DNA of 64,000 bases, from assembly GCF_001517975.1 (NCBI RefSeq), contig NZ_KQ950180.1:631755-695754 (forward strand), read 5' to 3'. Source of the DNA: Thermobifida cellulosilytica TB100. GTDB lineage: Bacteria > Actinomycetota > Actinomycetes > Streptosporangiales > Streptosporangiaceae. The translations under genes were made by a program, and so were the position numbers. Positions 33,436 through 42,987 of the stretch are shown here, piece by piece. The notes beneath the pieces are model-generated. The model was not told the DNA's origin. It worked only from the letters and a program-made list of their open reading frames with translations, and made no database searches. Position 1 is the first letter of the stretch, and each line of letters opens with the position of its first letter.

Positions 33436-34593
33436 TCAGGCCCCGTGCGTCCTGGAGGCGAGGGCGTCGGCCGAGCGGGGGGCCGGGTCGCCCGGAGTGG
33501 TGCGGCGGATCCCTCTCCTGCGCCGCATCCAGACCACCACCAGGCAGAACGTTCCCACCTCGACCAGGAGGGAGAGCGCCCCCTGCCAGCTTCCGACCCC
33601 TTCCGTCCGGCCGAGCGTGCCCTCGTAGGCGGACAGCGCGAACACGACCATGTTGTGCACCGTGTGCAGCGCGATCGCCGCCTCCAGCCCTCCCGTGTAC
33701 CAGGTGAGCCAGGCCATGGCCACCCCGAAGGTCGCGACGTCCGCCAGCGCCCAGGCCGTGTAGTCGTGCAGGAGGGTGAAGACCAGGCCGCTCACCAGGA
33801 TTCCGGGCAGCGGACCGACGAAGAGGCGGTTGACCCGGGCGGCCGGTGCGGACCCGGCGGACCGGGACTCCTCCCCGTAGGCGCCGACCGTCTGCATGAG
33901 GAACCCGCGCGTGGCGTACTCCTCGGCCGCGGCCTGGAACGGCACCAGCAGCACGATGACCGCCAGCGCCGCGACGAACACGCCCGTTCCCGCGTACTCG
34001 CCGAGGACCGGGCTTCCCGGCTCGGTGACCAGCAGCAGCACGGTGAAGACGGCCAGGAAGAGCAGGGCGCTTCCCGCGGCCGCCGCCGCACAGCGCAGCA
34101 GCCACGACCAGCGCAGCCGCCCCTCCACCGAGGACAGCGAGCCGCCCCTGCGCTTCAGCACGAACCGCACCACGATCAGCACGGCCGGGATGAACATGAT
34201 GTTCATCAGCAGCCCGACCGCGAGGTCTCCCACGGGGTGGCCGGTCTTGCCGGCGGGGGCGGGGATGCGCTGGATGGCCTTGACCAGTTCCAGGACGACC
34301 AGGACGAAGACGCTCATCCCCACGGACAGCAGCGCCGCGTACACCAGGGCCAGCAGGGGCCTCCACCAGCGGTGCCGCTCGGTGCGGCCCATCCGGTGGT
34401 AGGGGACGCCCGGCGGCGGCTCGTCCGTCCGCGGCCGGGGCGGCTGCACCGGCGGCGGCCACGCCCACACCGTGTCCGGCCCTCCCGCGCCCTCCGCCTG
34501 ACTGGGCGAGGCCCAGACCTGGGAATGCTCGGGGACCGACCGGTCCTGCGGGTCGGGTCCGGACGGCCACGGCGGAGGTGACGAGTTTCCCAT
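33436..34593 (-). CDS. CPBP-family intramembrane glutamic endopeptidase
   Basis: The 385-residue protein has a Pro-rich cytoplasmic leader (about 65 residues), eight or so membrane helices, and the CPBP/ABI motifs AAAEEYATRGFLM (EExxxR), FTLLHDYTAWALA and HTVHNMVVFAL. These are the CAAX-prenyl-protease-like intramembrane peptidases. The start at 34593 (MGNSSPPPW) is preferred over a longer frame that lacks homology. It is divergent from mrp across 119 bp. Substrates are unknown. Confidence 0.85.
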   Translation of the reverse strand: MGNSSPPPWPSGPDPQDRSVPEHSQVWASPSQAEGAGGPDTVWAWPPPVQPPRPRTDEPPPGVPYHRMGRTERHRWWRPLLALVYAALLSVGMSVFVLVVLELVKAIQRIPAPAGKTGHPVGDLAVGLLMNIMFIPAVLIVVRFVLKRRGGSLSSVEGRLRWSWLLRCAAAAAGSALLFLAVFTVLLLVTEPGSPVLGEYAGTGVFVAALAVIVLLVPFQAAAEEYATRGFLMQTVGAYGEESRSAGSAPAARVNRLFVGPLPGILVSGLVFTLLHDYTAWALADVATFGVAMAWLTWYTGGLEAAIALHTVHNMVVFALSAYEGTLGRTEGVGSWQGALSLLVEVGTFCLVVVWMRRRRGIRRTTPGDPAPRSADALASRTHGA

Positions 34594-34712
34594 CGTTCGT
34601 CCGACACTACTAGCGGATGGTGTATTACCAGCGTTAAGAGCGCTCGCTTCCCCCAACTCGCGACCGCGACCGCCTGCACGTTTTACACATGGGCTTTCGT
34701 ACCATTGGAGGC

Positions 34713-35852
34713 ATGTCCTCCACACCCACCACCGAGCAGGTGAACGCGGCTCTGGCCACCGTCAAGGACCCGGAGATCCACCGCCCCATCACCGAACTCG
34801 ACATGGTCAAGAGCGTCGAGATCCACGACGACGGCACGGTCTCCGTCGGCATCTACCTCACGGTGGCCGGCTGTCCCATGCGCGGTCGTATCGAGAAGGA
34901 CGTCGCCGCCGCGGTCAGCAAGGTGCCCGGGGTGACCGGCGTACGGGTCGAACTCGACGTCATGAGCGAGGAGCAGCGCAAGGCGTTGCAGACCAAGCTG
35001 CGGGGCGGCCAGCCCGCGAAAGAGATCCCCTTCGCCAAACCGAACTCCCTCACCAAGGTCTTCGCCATCGCCTCCGGCAAGGGCGGGGTCGGAAAGTCCT
35101 CGATCACGGTGAACCTTGCCGCCGCCATGGCTGCCCAGGGGCACAAGGTGGGCGTTGTGGACGCCGACATCTACGGCCACTCCGTACCCCGGATGCTGGG
35201 CGCCGACGAGCGTCCCACCAAGGTCGAGGACATGATCCTGCCGCCGACCGCACACGGCATCAAGGTCATCTCGGTCGGCATGTTCACCCAGGGCAACCAG
35301 CCGATCGTGTGGCGCGGCCCGATGCTGCACCGCGCGTTGCAGCAGTTCCTCGCCGACGTCTACTGGGGCGACCTGGACGTCCTGCTGATGGACCTGCCCC
35401 CGGGCACCGGCGACGTCGCCATCTCGGTGGCCCAGCTCCTGCCGAGCGCCGAGATCGTCGTGGTGACCACGCCGCAGCAGGCCGCCGCCGAGGTGGCCGA
35501 GCGCGCCGGTTCGATCTCCGCGCAGACCCACCAGCGGGTCGCGGGAGTGATCGAGAACATGTCCTACTACCAGACGCCCGGCAGTGACGAGCGGGTCTAC
35601 CTGTTCGGCGAGGGCGGCGGCCAGGCCGTCTGCGACGGACTGTCCCGCACCCTGGGCACTCCGATCCCGCTGCTGGGACAGGTGCCGCTGGAGGTGGCGC
35701 TGCGCGAGGGCGGCGACCGGGGCGTTCCGCTGGTCATCGACAACCCCGACAGCGAGGCGGGCAAGGTGCTGCGCTCCATCGCCGAGGAGCTCGCCGGCAA
35801 GCCGCGCGGCCTGGCCGGAAGGATGCTGGGCCTCAGCCCCACCGGCCGCTGA
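34713..35852 (+). CDS. mrp: Mrp/ApbC-type P-loop ATPase
   Basis: The protein has an N-terminal DUF59-like domain (DPEIHRPITELDMV) and a Mrp P-loop domain: IASGKGGVGKSSITVN, DADIYGHSVPRMLG, LMDLPPGTGDVA. The family delivers Fe-S clusters to target proteins. The CxxC cluster site normally following ENMSY is absent (YYQTPGSDERVYLFG), as in several actinobacterial Mrp proteins. ATG 34713 (MSSTPTTEQ) is used; ATG 34689 is in frame. It converges on htrA at a strong terminator. Confidence 0.9.
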   Translation: MSSTPTTEQVNAALATVKDPEIHRPITELDMVKSVEIHDDGTVSVGIYLTVAGCPMRGRIEKDVAAAVSKVPGVTGVRVELDVMSEEQRKALQTKLRGGQPAKEIPFAKPNSLTKVFAIASGKGGVGKSSITVNLAAAMAAQGHKVGVVDADIYGHSVPRMLGADERPTKVEDMILPPTAHGIKVISVGMFTQGNQPIVWRGPMLHRALQQFLADVYWGDLDVLLMDLPPGTGDVAISVAQLLPSAEIVVVTTPQQAAAEVAERAGSISAQTHQRVAGVIENMSYYQTPGSDERVYLFGEGGGQAVCDGLSRTLGTPIPLLGQVPLEVALREGGDRGVPLVIDNPDSEAGKVLRSIAEELAGKPRGLAGRMLGLSPTGR

Positions 35853-35876
35853 CCGCAGTCACCGGACTCGACCGCC

Positions 35877-35908
35877 GAGGCCCGGCCCCCGGAGCGGGGC
35901 CGGGCCTC
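35877..35908. terminator. Bidirectional hairpin between mrp and htrA
   Basis: GAGGCCCGGCCCC and its exact complement form a 13-bp stem with a 6-nt loop, 25 nt after the mrp stop and 20 nt from the convergent htrA stop. Confidence 0.8.
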
Positions 35909-35927
35909 GTCCGGTGCGGGCCGGAAC

Positions 35928-37433
35928 TCAGTTGTCGGAGGAGCCCAGCACCATGACCGCGGTGTGCTCCTCCTCGCCGCGGACGTAGCGGACCTCCACG
36001 CGGTCCCCCGGGGCCTTGGTGTGGATCAGGGAGACGAGCTGGTTGGCGTCGCGCACCGCGGTGCCGTCGAACTCCACGATGACGTCGCCGGGACGCAGTC
36101 CGGCCTGGTCGGCCGGGCCTCCCGGCACCACGCTCCCGTCCTCCTCCATGATCAGCGCGCCCTGCTCCTGGTACTGCAGGTCCAGCACCGCGCCGATGAT
36201 CGCGTGCGGCGCCTCGCCGCTCTCGATGAGCTGCTCCGCCACGCGCGCCACCTGGTTGGACGGGATCGCGAAGCCCAGGCCGATGCTGCCGCTCTGCGCC
36301 CCGCCGGTGCTGCCCATGGTGGCGATCGCCGAGTTGACCCCGATCACCATGCCCTGCTCGTTGACGAGCGGTCCTCCCGAGTTGCCGGGGTTGATGGCCG
36401 CGTCGGTCTGGATCGCGCTGATGTACGCCTGACGGCCCTCCTCGCCGACCGTCACGGGACGGTTGAGCGCGCTGACGATTCCCGACGTGACGGTGCCCTC
36501 CAGACCGAGCGGCGCGCCGATCGCGATGACGGTGTCCCCGACGGTCACCTGGTCGGAGTCGCCGAACTCCAGCGGCTCCACGTCCAGCGGGTCCACCGGG
36601 AGCAGCACGGCCAGGTCGGAGGAGGGCGCGGTGCCCACCACCTCGGCCTCGCTGGTGTGGCCGTCGCTGTAGACCACCACGACGACCCCGGCGCGCTCCA
36701 CCGCCTCGACCACGTGGTTGTTGGTGACCACGTAGCCGTCCTCGATGACGAACCCCGAGCCGTTGCCGCTGACCCGCGGACTGGCGCTGCGGATGGACAC
36801 CACGCTCGGGTTGACCCGCTGCGCGACCCCGGCGATGGTGTCGGGGGCGCGGCTGGGCACGTCGCTGGGCACCTCGTTGTCCAGCGCTCCGGCGCTCTCC
36901 ACCTCCGGGTCCTGCTCACCCCCGCCCAGGGAGGCGCCCAGGACTCCGCCCACCCCAGCCGACGCCATGGCCACGACCATGACCAGGAGCAGCACCGCCC
37001 ACAGCGGAAGGCCGCGACCGCCACGGGGCTGCGGCGCTCCCGGGGAGGCGCCGCCGGGGAAGGCTCCCCCGACCGGCCACCCCCCGGTGGGTCCGGCAGG
37101 CCCGGCGGGTCGGTACGGGGCCTGCGGTGTTGCGGGGCCGCCCGGCGTGCCGAGGGGGTTGGCCCAGTTCTGGGCTGCTGCGGGGCGCCCGTCGACCGTC
37201 CAGGGCCGGGACGGGGACGCGGGCTGTCCCGGGCCGGGCCCGGCGGTCGGCGCCCGTCCGGGGGCGGACGGGGCCGCTGCGGGCGTCCCCTGCTGCGGTC
37301 CCGACGGCTCCCGGCGCGCCTCCCCCTGGCCCAAGGGCGGGGCGTGCCTCTCCGGGGCTGACGACGGGCCGGACCGGACCGTCAGTCCTTCCGCTTCTCC
37401 CCCGGGGGCACGGTGTCCGGTTTCGTCGTTCAT
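35928..37433 (-). CDS. HtrA/DegP-type serine protease with PDZ domain
   Basis: The 501-residue protein has a long Pro/Gly-rich cytoplasmic N-terminus, one membrane helix (LPLWAVLLLVMVVAMASAG), a trypsin-like domain with His in VTNNHVVEAV, Asp in SSDLAVLLP and Ser in INPGNSGGPLVN, and a C-terminal PDZ domain (GLRPGDVIVEFDG). It works outside the membrane in envelope protein quality control. The start at 37433 has GGAGAG upstream. It is the last gene of the sigE-anti-sigma-RseB row, as in the mycobacterial sigE locus. Confidence 0.93.
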   Translation of the reverse strand: MNDETGHRAPGGEAEGLTVRSGPSSAPERHAPPLGQGEARREPSGPQQGTPAAAPSAPGRAPTAGPGPGQPASPSRPWTVDGRPAAAQNWANPLGTPGGPATPQAPYRPAGPAGPTGGWPVGGAFPGGASPGAPQPRGGRGLPLWAVLLLVMVVAMASAGVGGVLGASLGGGEQDPEVESAGALDNEVPSDVPSRAPDTIAGVAQRVNPSVVSIRSASPRVSGNGSGFVIEDGYVVTNNHVVEAVERAGVVVVVYSDGHTSEAEVVGTAPSSDLAVLLPVDPLDVEPLEFGDSDQVTVGDTVIAIGAPLGLEGTVTSGIVSALNRPVTVGEEGRQAYISAIQTDAAINPGNSGGPLVNEQGMVIGVNSAIATMGSTGGAQSGSIGLGFAIPSNQVARVAEQLIESGEAPHAIIGAVLDLQYQEQGALIMEEDGSVVPGGPADQAGLRPGDVIVEFDGTAVRDANQLVSLIHTKAPGDRVEVRYVRGEEEHTAVMVLGSSDN

Positions 37434-37551
37434 GTACTCTCCGCCTATCGCTGCCCGATTCATCCTGGCGCGCACACCACAAACGTCGGTCCACGGGAAC
37501 CGCGGCCGTTCGGCCACCCGCTTTTCCCGTGTTCAACCGCTGGGATGCGCA

Positions 37552-38628
37552 TCACCCCAGCCAGGTTCCCATCCGTTCCAACCCGCGGCCGATCCTCTCC
37601 CAGAAACCCGTTCCGTCGGGCGGGGGCAGCGCCTTCAGCGCTCCGAAGGCGATCCCCGGGGGAGCGTCGGCGAGCACGGTGTGGACGAACCCGTCCGCCT
37701 CCCACATCCGCCGGTGCTGGCCGCCCTCGTCGGCGACGTGGACGGCCGCGCCGTCCCGCTCCACCTCGCGCAGTTCGGTGACCGCGCTCTCCGCCAGGCT
37801 GCCGCGCTGGACGAACACCGAGATCACGCAGATCCCGTCGGAGTAGGTCAGATGGGCGACCCGGTCCTCCCCGCTCCCGGTGGAGCGCGCCTCGACCAGC
37901 TCGAACCCCCAGTACAGCCGTTCCGGCAGCGTCCACCCCTCGTCCCTCAGTTGGGCCAGCACGGACGGGTCGAGTTCGTCCCCCCACGGGCGGCCCACCA
38001 CGTCGGGCCGCACCTCCTCACCGGCCGCGCCCACCGTGTCGGCCCCGAAGCTGACCGACTCGAAGGCGCTGGCCTGGGCCAGCTCCCCGTCGATGTCGTA
38101 CACCTCGCGGCGGAGGAGCAGGCCGGTCTGCTCGTCGACCCAGAAGCGGGCCGCGACCTGCCCGCTGTCGCGCCGGGCGGTGACCTGTACCGCGGGGCGT
38201 CCGACGATCTGCCCCGTCCCGTCGGCGCGGACCCAGAAGTTGGCCTCCAGGACCGCGAGCACGTCCTCGTCGGGGCCCTCCCAGGCGTCCGTGCCGACCA
38301 GGACGTCCGTGCCCTCGGTGCCGTTCCGCACGGGGCTGACCAGGGTGCCCACCTCGGGCCGGTGCAGGATGTTCAGCAGCGCGGTCTCGGTGCGGCCGGT
38401 GCCGTCCACCCAGGACACCGAGCGGACTCCCTGGTAGTGGAGCCGCATGCTGCTCTCCGCCGCGCGGCGCAGGATCTCCATGCCGTCGCCGCCGCGCCGC
38501 TGCACGGTGTGGCCGGTGTGGGAGTCGGCGGCCACGGTGACGGCGATCAGGAACAGCAGCAGGCACAGCACGGACACCGGGACGGTCCTGTGCCTGTGGT
38601 GTCCGGTCTCGTGGCGGCTCCCGCTCAC
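37552..38628 (-). CDS. RseB/MucB-like sigma-E regulatory protein
   Basis: The 358-residue protein has an N-terminal membrane or signal helix (VPVSVLCLLLFLIAVTVAA), then a MucB/RseB N domain (EILRRAAESSMRLHYQGVRS, ARFWVDEQTGLLLRREVYD) and C domain (GWTLPERLYWGFELVEA, YSDGICVISVFVQRG). RseB-type proteins bind the anti-sigma factor on the outside and delay its release of sigma. Its GTG overlaps the anti-sigma stop (GTGA), so the two are co-produced. This supports a classic RseA-RseB pair here. Confidence 0.85.
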   Translation of the reverse strand: MSGSRHETGHHRHRTVPVSVLCLLLFLIAVTVAADSHTGHTVQRRGGDGMEILRRAAESSMRLHYQGVRSVSWVDGTGRTETALLNILHRPEVGTLVSPVRNGTEGTDVLVGTDAWEGPDEDVLAVLEANFWVRADGTGQIVGRPAVQVTARRDSGQVAARFWVDEQTGLLLRREVYDIDGELAQASAFESVSFGADTVGAAGEEVRPDVVGRPWGDELDPSVLAQLRDEGWTLPERLYWGFELVEARSTGSGEDRVAHLTYSDGICVISVFVQRGSLAESAVTELREVERDGAAVHVADEGGQHRRMWEADGFVHTVLADAPPGIAFGALKALPPPDGTGFWERIGRGLERMGTWLG

Positions 38629-39254
38629 CGGGGGGCGGACGGGTCCGGCCGCGCCGGTTCGCTGGTGACCGACTGCACCGTTCGGACCGTCGCGCCCCGC
38701 GGCGACTGCGACGTGACCACGGGGAGCGTGGCGGGGTCGCCCAGCGGGGACTGCCCGGACACGGCCGCGTGCTCGATCACGTAGTCGACCAGCGCGGGGG
38801 TGACCACGGGCTGGTCCGTGCGGTCTCCTCCGGCGACGAAGGCCGTACCCAGGGTGACCGCCAGGACGGAGGCCCCCGCCACCGCGTAGCGCGCCCTCCC
38901 CCAGGCCGGGCGGAACCGGGAGCGCCCGCGGGCCGGGGCGGGGCGCTGTTCCACCGGTCGGGCGGGAACGCCGCCGAGGGGGCGTCCGGCGCCCAGGGGA
39001 GGAGCCGTTCCGAAGGTGCCGCCGGGAGGCCCCTTGGGGAGGGTGTCGTCGGGCAGGGAGAGCAGTCGGCCGAGGAACGCGGAGGCGGGCTCCGGGCCGT
39101 CCAGGGCGCTGAGCCGCTGCTTGAGCCGGCGCAGCATCTCGGCCTCGAAGCGGCAGGTCTCGCAGCCGGCCAAGTGGTTGAGCACCCGTTCGCGATCGCT
39201 GTGTCCCAGCTCGCCGTCGACGAAGGCGGACAGCCGCTCCTCCAGGTGGCTCAT
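38625..39254 (-). CDS. rseA: Zinc-type anti-sigma factor (RseA-like)
   Basis: The 209-residue protein has an N-terminal ZAS domain with [27 protein letters not shown] (shown in part: HLAGCETC holds His and two Cys ligands), a Pro/Gly linker, one membrane helix ([20 protein letters not shown]) and a short outer tail. It binds and holds the upstream sigma factor. Start and the sigma stop overlap (ATGA), which fits 1:1 synthesis. Stress signals likely reach it through the RseB-like protein and proteolysis. Confidence 0.9.
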   Translation of the reverse strand: MSHLEERLSAFVDGELGHSDRERVLNHLAGCETCRFEAEMLRRLKQRLSALDGPEPASAFLGRLLSLPDDTLPKGPPGGTFGTAPPLGAGRPLGGVPARPVEQRPAPARGRSRFRPAWGRARYAVAGASVLAVTLGTAFVAGGDRTDQPVVTPALVDYVIEHAAVSGQSPLGDPATLPVVTSQSPRGATVRTVQSVTSEPARPDPSAPR

Positions 39255-39823
39255 GCTTCCGTGACCTCCCCGGCTCGTTCGGCGGTCAGGCGGCGGTGCT
39301 CCAGCGCAGCGCGCAGTTGGGCCCTGCCGCGGTGGATGCGGCTGCGGACCGTGCCCAGCTTCACCCCCAGGGTGGCCGCGATCTCCTCGTAGGAGAGTCC
39401 CTCGATGTCGCACAGCACGACGGCGGCGCGGAACTCGGGGGGCAGCGCGTCGAGCGCGGCCTGCACGTCGGCGTCGAAGTGGCGGTCGTCGTACGCCTGC
39501 GCCGGGGAGGGCTCGCGTCCCTCGATGCGGTCGCCGGCGGACTCGGCCAGTCCTTCGAAGCGGATGCGGGCGCGGCGGCGTGCCATGTCGAGGAAAAGGT
39601 TGGTGGTGATGCGGTGCAGCCACCCCTCGAAGGTGCCGGGCGTGTAGGTGGCCAGGGAGCGGAAGACCCGGATGAAGACCTCCTGGGTGAGGTCCTCGGC
39701 GTCGTGTTGGTTGCCGGTCAGCCGGTAGGCCAGGCGGTAGACCCTCGGGGAGTGGGTGCGTACGACCTCGTCCCAGCTAGGCGGTTCCCAGTGGCCGAAG
39801 TCGGCAGAACGGGAATCTGCCAC
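39251..39823 (-). CDS. sigE: ECF sigma factor, SigE-type
   Basis: The 190-residue protein has ECF region 2 ([22 protein letters not shown], shown in part as [15 protein letters not shown], and [17 protein letters not shown]) and region 4 ([28 protein letters not shown]). The GTG at 39823 is chosen because AAGGGAG lies 5 nt upstream. The row sigE, rseA, rseB-like, htrA matches the envelope-stress locus of mycobacteria and streptomycetes. It is probably self-activated from the GGAAC promoter upstream. Confidence 0.93.
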   Translation of the reverse strand: MADSRSADFGHWEPPSWDEVVRTHSPRVYRLAYRLTGNQHDAEDLTQEVFIRVFRSLATYTPGTFEGWLHRITTNLFLDMARRRARIRFEGLAESAGDRIEGREPSPAQAYDDRHFDADVQAALDALPPEFRAAVVLCDIEGLSYEEIAATLGVKLGTVRSRIHRGRAQLRAALEHRRLTAERAGEVTEA

Positions 39824-39889
39824 CGGCGCTCCCTTCACTCGACATCGGTCCACGCGGCGGGCGGACACGGTGATCCTTCCGCCCTTCTT

Positions 39890-39916
39890 TAACACCGCGG
39901 CGGGCGATTAAGTTCC
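39890..39916 (-). promoter_or_regulatory. ECF-type autoregulatory promoter candidate for sigE
   Basis: On the minus strand GGAAC is followed after 16 nt by GTGTTA. GGAAC with a GTT element at this spacing is the SigE-type ECF promoter pattern in actinobacteria. It lies about 70 nt upstream of the sigE GTG, suggesting self-activation. Judged by eye only. Confidence 0.4.
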
Positions 39917-40050
39917 GCAGCCCTTCTACCAGCGGGTTTCCAGGCTAGCCAGCCGGGGCGGGAAGGGGGAGCACCACCGGGCCCGGCGCGGCTCGCCGCG
40001 GTCCGCGACGGGTGCGGGGCCGCGCGCGGCGGCGCCGACCGGGCCGGGGG

Positions 40051-41547
40051 CTACCGCTCGGCCAGCCAGCGCAGCAGCAGGCGGGTGGAGAACGCGGTGC
40101 CGCCCTTGCTGAGCACGCCCTCCTCGCTCATGGACCGGCCCGGTCCGGCGATGTCCAGGTGCGCCCAGGGCACGGAGCCGACGAACTCGCGCAGGAACAG
40201 CGCGGCCTCGGTGGCCCCGGGGTGGCCGTAGTCGGCCTTGACACCGGTGTTGGCCAGGTCGGCGACCGGCGAGTCGAGGGTGTCGCGGTACTCCTCATGC
40301 AGCGGCATCCGCCACAGCGTCTCGCCCGACCGCTCGCCCGCGTCGAGGAGCGCGGCGGACAGGTCGTCGTCGGTGGCGAACAGCGCGCCGATACCGGTGC
40401 CCAGCGCGACCTTGGCCGCGCCGGTGAGCGTGGCCACGTCCACCAGGACGTCCGGCTCCAGTTCGGCCACGGCGTAGCCGATCGCGTCGGCGAGCACCAG
40501 GCGGCCCTCGGCGTCGGTGTTGAGCACCTCGACCGTGCGGCCGCTGTAGGTGGTCAGCACGTCGCCCGGCCGGGTGGCGCTGCCGGAGAAGGCGTTCTCC
40601 GCGACCGCCATGAGCCCGGTGACCGCGGTCCGCACCCCCAGCTCGCCCAGTGCCGCGAGGACGGCCAGGACGATTCCGGCGCCGCTCATGTCGGTCTTCA
40701 TGAGCTTCATGTTGTCGTTGGGCTTCAACGACAGGCCGCCGGTGTCGAAGGTGATGCCCTTGCCGACCAGCACCACGTGGCCCGTGGGGTTGTCCGGGCG
40801 GTAGGACAGTTCGACCAGCCGCGGCGGCCGGACCGACCCCTGGCCGACGGCCAGGATCGCTCCGAACCCGTCGCGTTTCAGCGCGGTCTCGTCCCAGACC
40901 CGGACCGACAGGCCCGCCCGTGCGCCGATCTCCTCGGCCCGGGCCGCCAGCCAGGCGGGGCTCTTCTCCGCGGAGGGGGTGTTGATCAGGTCCCGTGCTG
41001 TTGCGGTGGCACGGGCCAGGACCGCGCCGCGCCGGATCGGTTCGGCGGCCTGCGCCGCCGAACCGACCAGGTCGATCACGGGCGCGGGGGCGGCGCCCTT
41101 GGCCGCCTCGGCCAGGGTGAACGTGTAGGAGGCGAGCAGCGCCCCCTCGACGAACGCGGTCAGCGCGGCCGGGTCGTGCTCCGACGCGGCGGCGTTGACC
41201 GCCACCCGGGCGGCTCCCCTGACCGAGCGTGCGAGCGCCGCACCCGCCCGACGCATCTCCCCGGGAGTGGCGTCACCGATTCCCAGGAAGGACAGCCGCA
41301 CCAGCCCTCGACCGAGATCCACCGGAAACTCGGTGACCTGTCCCGGTTTTCCGCTGAATTCGTAGGTGTCGAACAGTTGCGCCACCGGCGCGGGAAACCG
41401 GGCGTCGAGATCGGCCGGATTCAGCCCCACCCCGTCCAGGACCGGCTGCGGCCCGTCCGGTCCGGAACGGACGACGAGCACGAGACGGTCCGCCGTGGAT
41501 TCGGCGAGGACGCCTTCGACCGGGTGGATCTCCGTAGCGAGAGGCAC
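40051..41547 (-). CDS. pepA: Leucyl aminopeptidase, M17 family
   Basis: The 498-residue protein has the M17 catalytic motifs: VLVGKGITFDTGGLSLKP (metal Lys and Asp), MKTDMSGAG and VLNTDAEGRLVLADA with the invariant metal ligands and Arg. It is a cytosolic dinuclear-zinc or manganese hexamer that removes N-terminal residues from peptides. A GTG at 41547 begins the protein. Length is normal. It stands alone, facing the same way as the DUF3117 gene upstream. Confidence 0.93.
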   Translation of the reverse strand: MPLATEIHPVEGVLAESTADRLVLVVRSGPDGPQPVLDGVGLNPADLDARFPAPVAQLFDTYEFSGKPGQVTEFPVDLGRGLVRLSFLGIGDATPGEMRRAGAALARSVRGAARVAVNAAASEHDPAALTAFVEGALLASYTFTLAEAAKGAAPAPVIDLVGSAAQAAEPIRRGAVLARATATARDLINTPSAEKSPAWLAARAEEIGARAGLSVRVWDETALKRDGFGAILAVGQGSVRPPRLVELSYRPDNPTGHVVLVGKGITFDTGGLSLKPNDNMKLMKTDMSGAGIVLAVLAALGELGVRTAVTGLMAVAENAFSGSATRPGDVLTTYSGRTVEVLNTDAEGRLVLADAIGYAVAELEPDVLVDVATLTGAAKVALGTGIGALFATDDDLSAALLDAGERSGETLWRMPLHEEYRDTLDSPVADLANTGVKADYGHPGATEAALFLREFVGSVPWAHLDIAGPGRSMSEEGVLSKGGTAFSTRLLLRWLAER

Positions 41548-41679
41548 GGACGCTCACATTCTTCGTGGACTCGGGTATCGCGTGGCCGGGCGGACGCCCG
41601 CGCTGACTCCTGTGCGGGGGGCGGCCGCGGTCAGCTCCGAACGCCCGGCGGCACGCTGGGACAACGGTGGGACGGGTCG

Positions 41680-41847
41680 CTAACCGACGACTTCGCTGAG
41701 CGCGTTGGCAAGTTCACCGGCCTCGGCCGGAGTCAGCTCGACCACCAGGCGTCCACCGCCCTCCAGCGGAACCCGCATGATGATGCCGCGACCCTCCTTG
41801 GTGACCTCCAAAGGTCCGTCTCCGGTCCTCGGCTTCATCGCCGCCAT
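41680..41847 (-). CDS. DUF3117 protein
   Basis: A 55-residue protein from an ATG at 41847, with AAAGGGG about 8 nt upstream. It reads MAAMKPRTGDGPLEVTKEGR, then IIMRVPLEGGGRLVVEL and TPAEAGELANALSEVVG, the near-invariant sequence of actinobacterial DUF3117. Mycobacterium carries it as Rv1211 next to tagA, and tag is also nearby here. Function unknown; extreme conservation suggests a core role. Confidence 0.92.
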   Translation of the reverse strand: MAAMKPRTGDGPLEVTKEGRGIIMRVPLEGGGRLVVELTPAEAGELANALSEVVG

Positions 41848-42182
41848 GCCGTATCCCCTTTCCTAGACGATGGTCGCGCGTGTGAGTCGGTCCTCGGCGT
41901 ACCGGATCGCTGCCACGAGTCCGGAGTGCGGAGCGGGCCGAATCCGCGTGACTCAGTGAACGAATCACTGATCTGTCATTATCTCGGTTTTGGACCCCGG
42001 TTGGAAACGACCGGGAGCTTCCGAACCGAACGGAGCCCGAAGATCGTGCGACGGTTACTGTGGGAGCCGCGCCGTCCGCGGACTTCTCCGACCCTGTTGG
42101 TCTCCTGCTCCCACCTGGTGGGACGGTTCTGGCCCCGGACCGCGTCCGCCGAATTCCGGACCAACCTCATCAGGGAGTTCTC
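41848..42182. other. Divergent intergenic region
   Basis: This 335-bp gap separates the divergent DUF3117 and enoyl-CoA hydratase genes. It includes a less GC-rich patch near 41950-41995 (CGAATCACTGATCTGTCATT) that may hold promoter elements. No gene or strong hairpin was seen. Confidence 0.45.
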
Positions 42183-42974
42183 ATGTCCGATAAAGAAAGC
42201 GTCCGTTACGAGGTTTCCCACGGGGTCGCCACCGTCACACTGAACCGGCCCGCGTCGCTCAACGCGCTCACCACCGAGGTCAAGGAGCGGCTCCTGGAGG
42301 CGCTGGAGCAGGCGCGCACCGACCCCGCGGTCCGGGCGGTGCTGCTCACCGGCGCAGGGCGGGCGTTCTGCGCCGGGCAGGACCTGGACGAGCACGGCCG
42401 ACGGCTCAGCAGCGACGAGGGGCTCGGGGACACCGTGCGCAAGCACTACAACCCGCTCGTGCTGGCGATGACCCGGATGCCCAAGCCGATCGTCGCGGCG
42501 GTCAACGGGGTGGCGGCGGGCGCGGGCGCGGGACTGGCGTTCGCCGCCGACCTGCGGATCGCCTCCACCGAGGCGTCCTTCCTGATGGCCTTCGCCAACG
42601 TGGGGCTGGGCGCGGACACGGGGACCTCGTGGACGCTGCCGCGGCTGGTCGGGCAGGCGCGGGCCATGGAGATGCTGCTGCTGGCCGAGCCGGTCCCGGC
42701 GCAGCGGGCCCTGGAGATCGGCCTGGTCACCCGCGTGGTCGAGCCGGAGGCCCTGGCGGACGCGGCCCGGGAGCTCGCCGAGCGGCTGGCCTCCGGGCCG
42801 ACCGTGGCCTACTCCGCGATCAAGGCGGAGGTGGCGTTCGGCGCGGCGCTGGACCTGCCGGGCGCGCTGGACATCGAGGCGCGGTTGCAGGACCAGTGCG
42901 CCGAGACCCTGGACCACCTCAACGCCACCCTGGCCTTCCTGGAGAAGCAGCGGCCGACCTTCCAGGGGCGCTGA
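42183..42974 (+). CDS. Enoyl-CoA hydratase/isomerase family protein
   Basis: The 263-residue crotonase-fold protein has TVTLNRPASLNALT, the oxyanion segments GRAFCAGQDLDEHG and NGVAAGAGAGLAFAADLRIA, and ANVGLGADTGTSWTLPRLVG. The Asp in the last motif with no second Glu at the usual hydratase position recalls PaaG-type 1,2-epoxyphenylacetyl-CoA isomerases. GGGAG precedes the ATG. It probably acts on an acyl-CoA ring or chain substrate; which one is not clear. Confidence 0.85.
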   Translation: MSDKESVRYEVSHGVATVTLNRPASLNALTTEVKERLLEALEQARTDPAVRAVLLTGAGRAFCAGQDLDEHGRRLSSDEGLGDTVRKHYNPLVLAMTRMPKPIVAAVNGVAAGAGAGLAFAADLRIASTEASFLMAFANVGLGADTGTSWTLPRLVGQARAMEMLLLAEPVPAQRALEIGLVTRVVEPEALADAARELAERLASGPTVAYSAIKAEVAFGAALDLPGALDIEARLQDQCAETLDHLNATLAFLEKQRPTFQGR

Positions 42975-42987
42975 CCGGGGGCGCGGC

